A stretch of DNA of 64,000 bases from contig SCFE01000039.1 of the NCBI GenBank assembly GCA_004352715.1, forward strand, positions 1,206,199 to 1,270,198, given 5' to 3'. The position numbers and the translations under genes were made by a program. The stretch is from Hofstenia miamia. Its lineage: Eukaryota; Xenacoelomorpha; Acoela. Positions 61,109 to 64,000 of this stretch are shown here, in pieces. The notes under the pieces are model-generated. The model did not search any database. It saw nothing but the letters and a program-made list of their open reading frames with translations, and had not been told where the DNA came from. Numbering within the stretch: the first letter of the stretch is position 1; each line of letters opens with the position of its first letter.

Positions 61109-63144
61109 CTTTCTTAAGGGTTATCTATATTGGATCAGCTGAGAGTGGACACTCTTCCCTAACACAATATCCTATTACTTTAACTTTCATTAGGATAGTG
61201 TATAATAACAGGAGAAGTCAATTATTTTGAAGCATCAGTAATTCAATGCATTGACTTGAAACCCTCAAAAAGCTAGGATAGTAGAATAGTTAGCTGAAAT
61301 AATACCAATGCCAAACTATGTATTATGAAAATACACAGCACAGGGCATATTGACACAAATCATTAAATATCAAGTTAGATGCAAACAGATTCATGGGTAA
61401 AACATAAAAAATGAAAATAGCTACCATTAATTTTTAAAATTATATCAAATATGTACATTTATTTGTTTTCAATTCCATATTTCAATGATCAAAACTAAGT
61501 AGAAAGTTAATTGAAATACAGTCTAAAGAAATCCATATTTTTATTGAAAAATATAATTGCAATTTCATTAAAATCTCATCTCAAATGGTCTTCAATTTTC
61601 AGTGACATCAGACTTGGGGAAATGAACTTGACAGAAGTGATAGCTGTAGTCAGGGCTTTTAAGTACTCAGAATGCTAAGAACTTTAACTCAAATAAGCTC
61701 ACAGAACTTGATCAGAAAAACTTGGAAGAGAAATCATCAAAACTCAAACTTCAACTCAATTGAAAATCCTATTGAAAATACTGTAAAAATTAAATTTCAA
61801 TTTTTATTCCAATTGCAAATACCTATTTTTAACATAGAATTATTGTAAAATTAATGTTTTTTACTGTAAAAAACTCAGAATTAAATAAAACTTGAACAAA
61901 CTCAGAATTTTCTTTAAGAAAACACTCAAACTCAAATTTGAAATGTAAAAACTCAAACTCTGTCCAAGTAACTAGAACCTAACTCAAAAACCCAGTTGGT
62001 ACTTTTTGCCAACAATGATATACTTAGAACTGACAAACACTTTTTTAAAACCAACAATGCAAATTGCTTGAAATATGTAACTAGGCAACCCAATTTGCAA
62101 AAAATAAATTTATTAGCCAATCAAAATTCACAGGTGATGAACTTCAGGAAGTTAATACTAAGTATATCTGATAATAATTAATGACTCTGAATCTTAATAG
62201 AATTATTTAATCAGCTTAAGCAATGCACCTACAAAGTGGATTTAGTCTTTGAAGGCTTTATTGAGGTAACAAATATATCTTGAATATCTAGTTACTTTTC
62301 TGAAATGATTAAAGTATGTATGTGAATTAATAGTATTAGGGCAAGCATTTGTGAATTTTATTTATGTCATTTTAATTGAATTTGTGATGGATCTTTTCAC
62401 TATTATATGTCTTTCAAGTAATAACTTATTTTTAGAAGAGCTTCAACTGATTGGTATATGCTGTTATTTAATAATCTATAGAATAACACATTCTGCTATT
62501 GTTACATAACTGCTCCTAAAATAAACACATCCTTCTGCTTAAGTGTAATTGATTTTCCATTTATCTTTGCATTTATAGCTTGTAGTATATAGCCCATACT
62601 GTAATTCAAGTATTTTCAAAGAATCCATCCTTAAAAAGTTGCATGATAAATAGCTCTTCCACATTGCCACAGAGGCAGCTGCCAAGATGCACTAGAATTT
62701 GTTCACATGGATTCTTCCCCAGTAGGCCTATAACCACATTCACAGTTTTTGAATACAATATTTATTTATTAATCAAGAGTTAAAAATCTTTGTATGAAGC
62801 TTTCCTGGGTGACCTTGTCACCTTACTTTTGGAAAAAGAATTGGGAATTTTCAATTATGCGGATTTTTGCAATATGCAATAGAGCCAGAATGTGTGAGCA
62901 GTAATAGCACTTTGCAAATACTTGGCATGAGTATACAATGATATGAGCAATGATTATAAACTGGTAATCTTTGAAAAGTAAGTGCAATATATCTAATTAG
63001 TAGCAGTGCCATTCAGGGCATCCATGAAAGTACTAACAATATCTGCTAATGTTAATGAGCTTCCACATGTATTATGCATCACAATTATATTGCCCAAAGG
63101 ATTCATTTCAATGCAGAATGCATCATCTTCCATATGGCAGCTGA

Positions 63145-63218
63145 TGTAGAATCATGTCAATCTGCTGTGAGTGTGTCACCTGTTGTAGAATCATGTCAAT
63201 CTGCTGTGAGTGTGTCAC
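63145..63218. repeat. Tandem duplication, 39-base period
   Basis: TGTAGAATCATGTCAATCTG and its continuation (ending GAGTGTGTCAC) occur twice, at 63145 and 63184. Confidence 0.95.
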
Positions 63219-64000
63219 TTGTAGAAAAACTATTACTTTTTTAGATTAAACAGTAAGCAGAGTTGACACTTTTCTGATTTCTCTCCTTCACAATAAGCAT
63301 TTGGTTTATTAACTTAACTTAATATACAAGAGCCCTTTTAGCTACTTAACTCACTCCAACTTATTTAGATAAAGCAGACATGCATATCCAGGAACAAATA
63401 CACCACCTGCATCTTACCAATGGAGCCGCCACTGTGAAGCAGAAACCAATGAAGGAATGGTTATGTGAATAGCAAACTCAGTGTGATGGGATTTGCAACT
63501 ACTTAAGAATTTAGTGCATTGATTGTTTTTGTTATTATGAATTGATGTAATAAAAGAAGTAATGCAACCAAGATGCTGAAATTGCTTATTATAAGGCCTT
63601 ACATATAATAACCCTACATATATAGAAATAGATAATAGCCCTCAATACATGTAAACAATCAATGCCGCCTGCAGAAAAGTATAAACAGGTGTCGGCCAGA
63701 GGTCTACCATATGAAACAATGAGCAACTTGCTGTGACTATTAAATAAGATATATGTAATAAGGTATAACAACACAATCTAAATAACCATCTAAATGTAAA
63801 CAATATTAAATCACCAATCATCATGTAGCATAATGAATGTAATAAATAACCAAAGTTCAACAATGAGAGAGTTAACATGTAAAGCCTACTGGCTGCAATG
63901 ATAATATCAGGCAAGCAATGACAAGTAGGAAAGCTATAACAGTAAAAAAAAACCCTACACCTATCTGTAACCTAAGAGCACACAAGGTAACTACAGCTGT

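Larger units (their letters stand above)
58561..64000. other. CpG-depleted stretch, no gene identified
   Basis: By eye only about four CpG occur here. A segment at about 59330-59355 (GTGATTCTACACTAGCTCTA) resembles the LTR-end/primer-site-like sequence at 50.54 kb. A G-run (about 60430-60438) followed by TGTGGCATAAAG could be a polypurine tract and LTR start. Short tandem duplications lie at 60985-61108 and 63145-63218. I found no host exon. Confidence 0.45.

Noticed and set aside
1-64000. tRNA, rRNA, CRISPR arrays or bacterial-style systems
   Set aside because: I looked for T-loop GTTCRANNC words with flanking stems, rRNA-like conserved blocks and spaced direct repeats, and found nothing convincing. 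The DNA is eukaryotic in character.

Overview
The window looks like AT-rich nuclear DNA from a multicellular animal, most likely an invertebrate with a large, transposon-rich genome. The reasons are sparse exons with spliceosomal splice sites, long non-coding stretches, (TA)n microsatellites and relics of at least six eukaryotic transposon classes: hAT, Tc1/mariner, Penelope-like, non-LTR, Ty3/gypsy and a THAP-domain relic. Nothing bacterial is visible: no operons, no ribosome binding sites and no dense coding. I cannot name the species or phylum.

Layout. 1-12.9 kb: non-coding, with (TA)n tracts, two 1000-N gaps and a 5'-truncated Penelope-like element end (9046-9302). 12.9-13.6 kb: a hAT deletion derivative with a perfect 8-bp target duplication and the last ~45 codons of its transposase on the minus strand. 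16.3-17.1 kb: a decayed Tc1 element. 17-25 kb: non-coding, with GGGACC/GGTCCC-rich and GCCCGTA-rich islands and a CAGTGGCG-ended MITE-like element. 29.94-30.92 kb: the only convincing host coding sequence, the terminal exon of a Q/N/P/S-rich protein that looks like a transcriptional regulator but that I do not recognise. 35.5 and 36.5 kb: a split unknown ORF and a minus-strand non-LTR reverse transcriptase relic. 40.4 kb: a THAP zinc-finger relic with an internal stop. 41.9-42.3 kb: a possible promoter and first exon. 46.4-64 kb: a strikingly CpG-poor domain containing a decayed Ty3/gypsy element with gag, RT, RNase H and integrase remnants plus unknown downstream ORFs.

Assembly quality matters here. 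There are five N-blocks and five single-N joins. One join (55803) creates an exact 1439-bp false tandem copy of the Ty3 integrase and downstream region. A second pair of joins (48213, 48472) wraps a 258-bp foreign-looking retroelement contig between two identical 194-bp flanks. Both look like artefacts.

The contrast in CpG content is the largest-scale signal: near-expected CpG in the first 46 kb, which includes the regulator-like exon, and almost none from about 50.6 kb to the end. This fits an unmethylated domain next to a long-methylated one, with younger CpG-normal transposon sequence inserted in the latter. A chimeric scaffold is the alternative. I found no convincing tRNA, rRNA, CRISPR array or complete host gene.
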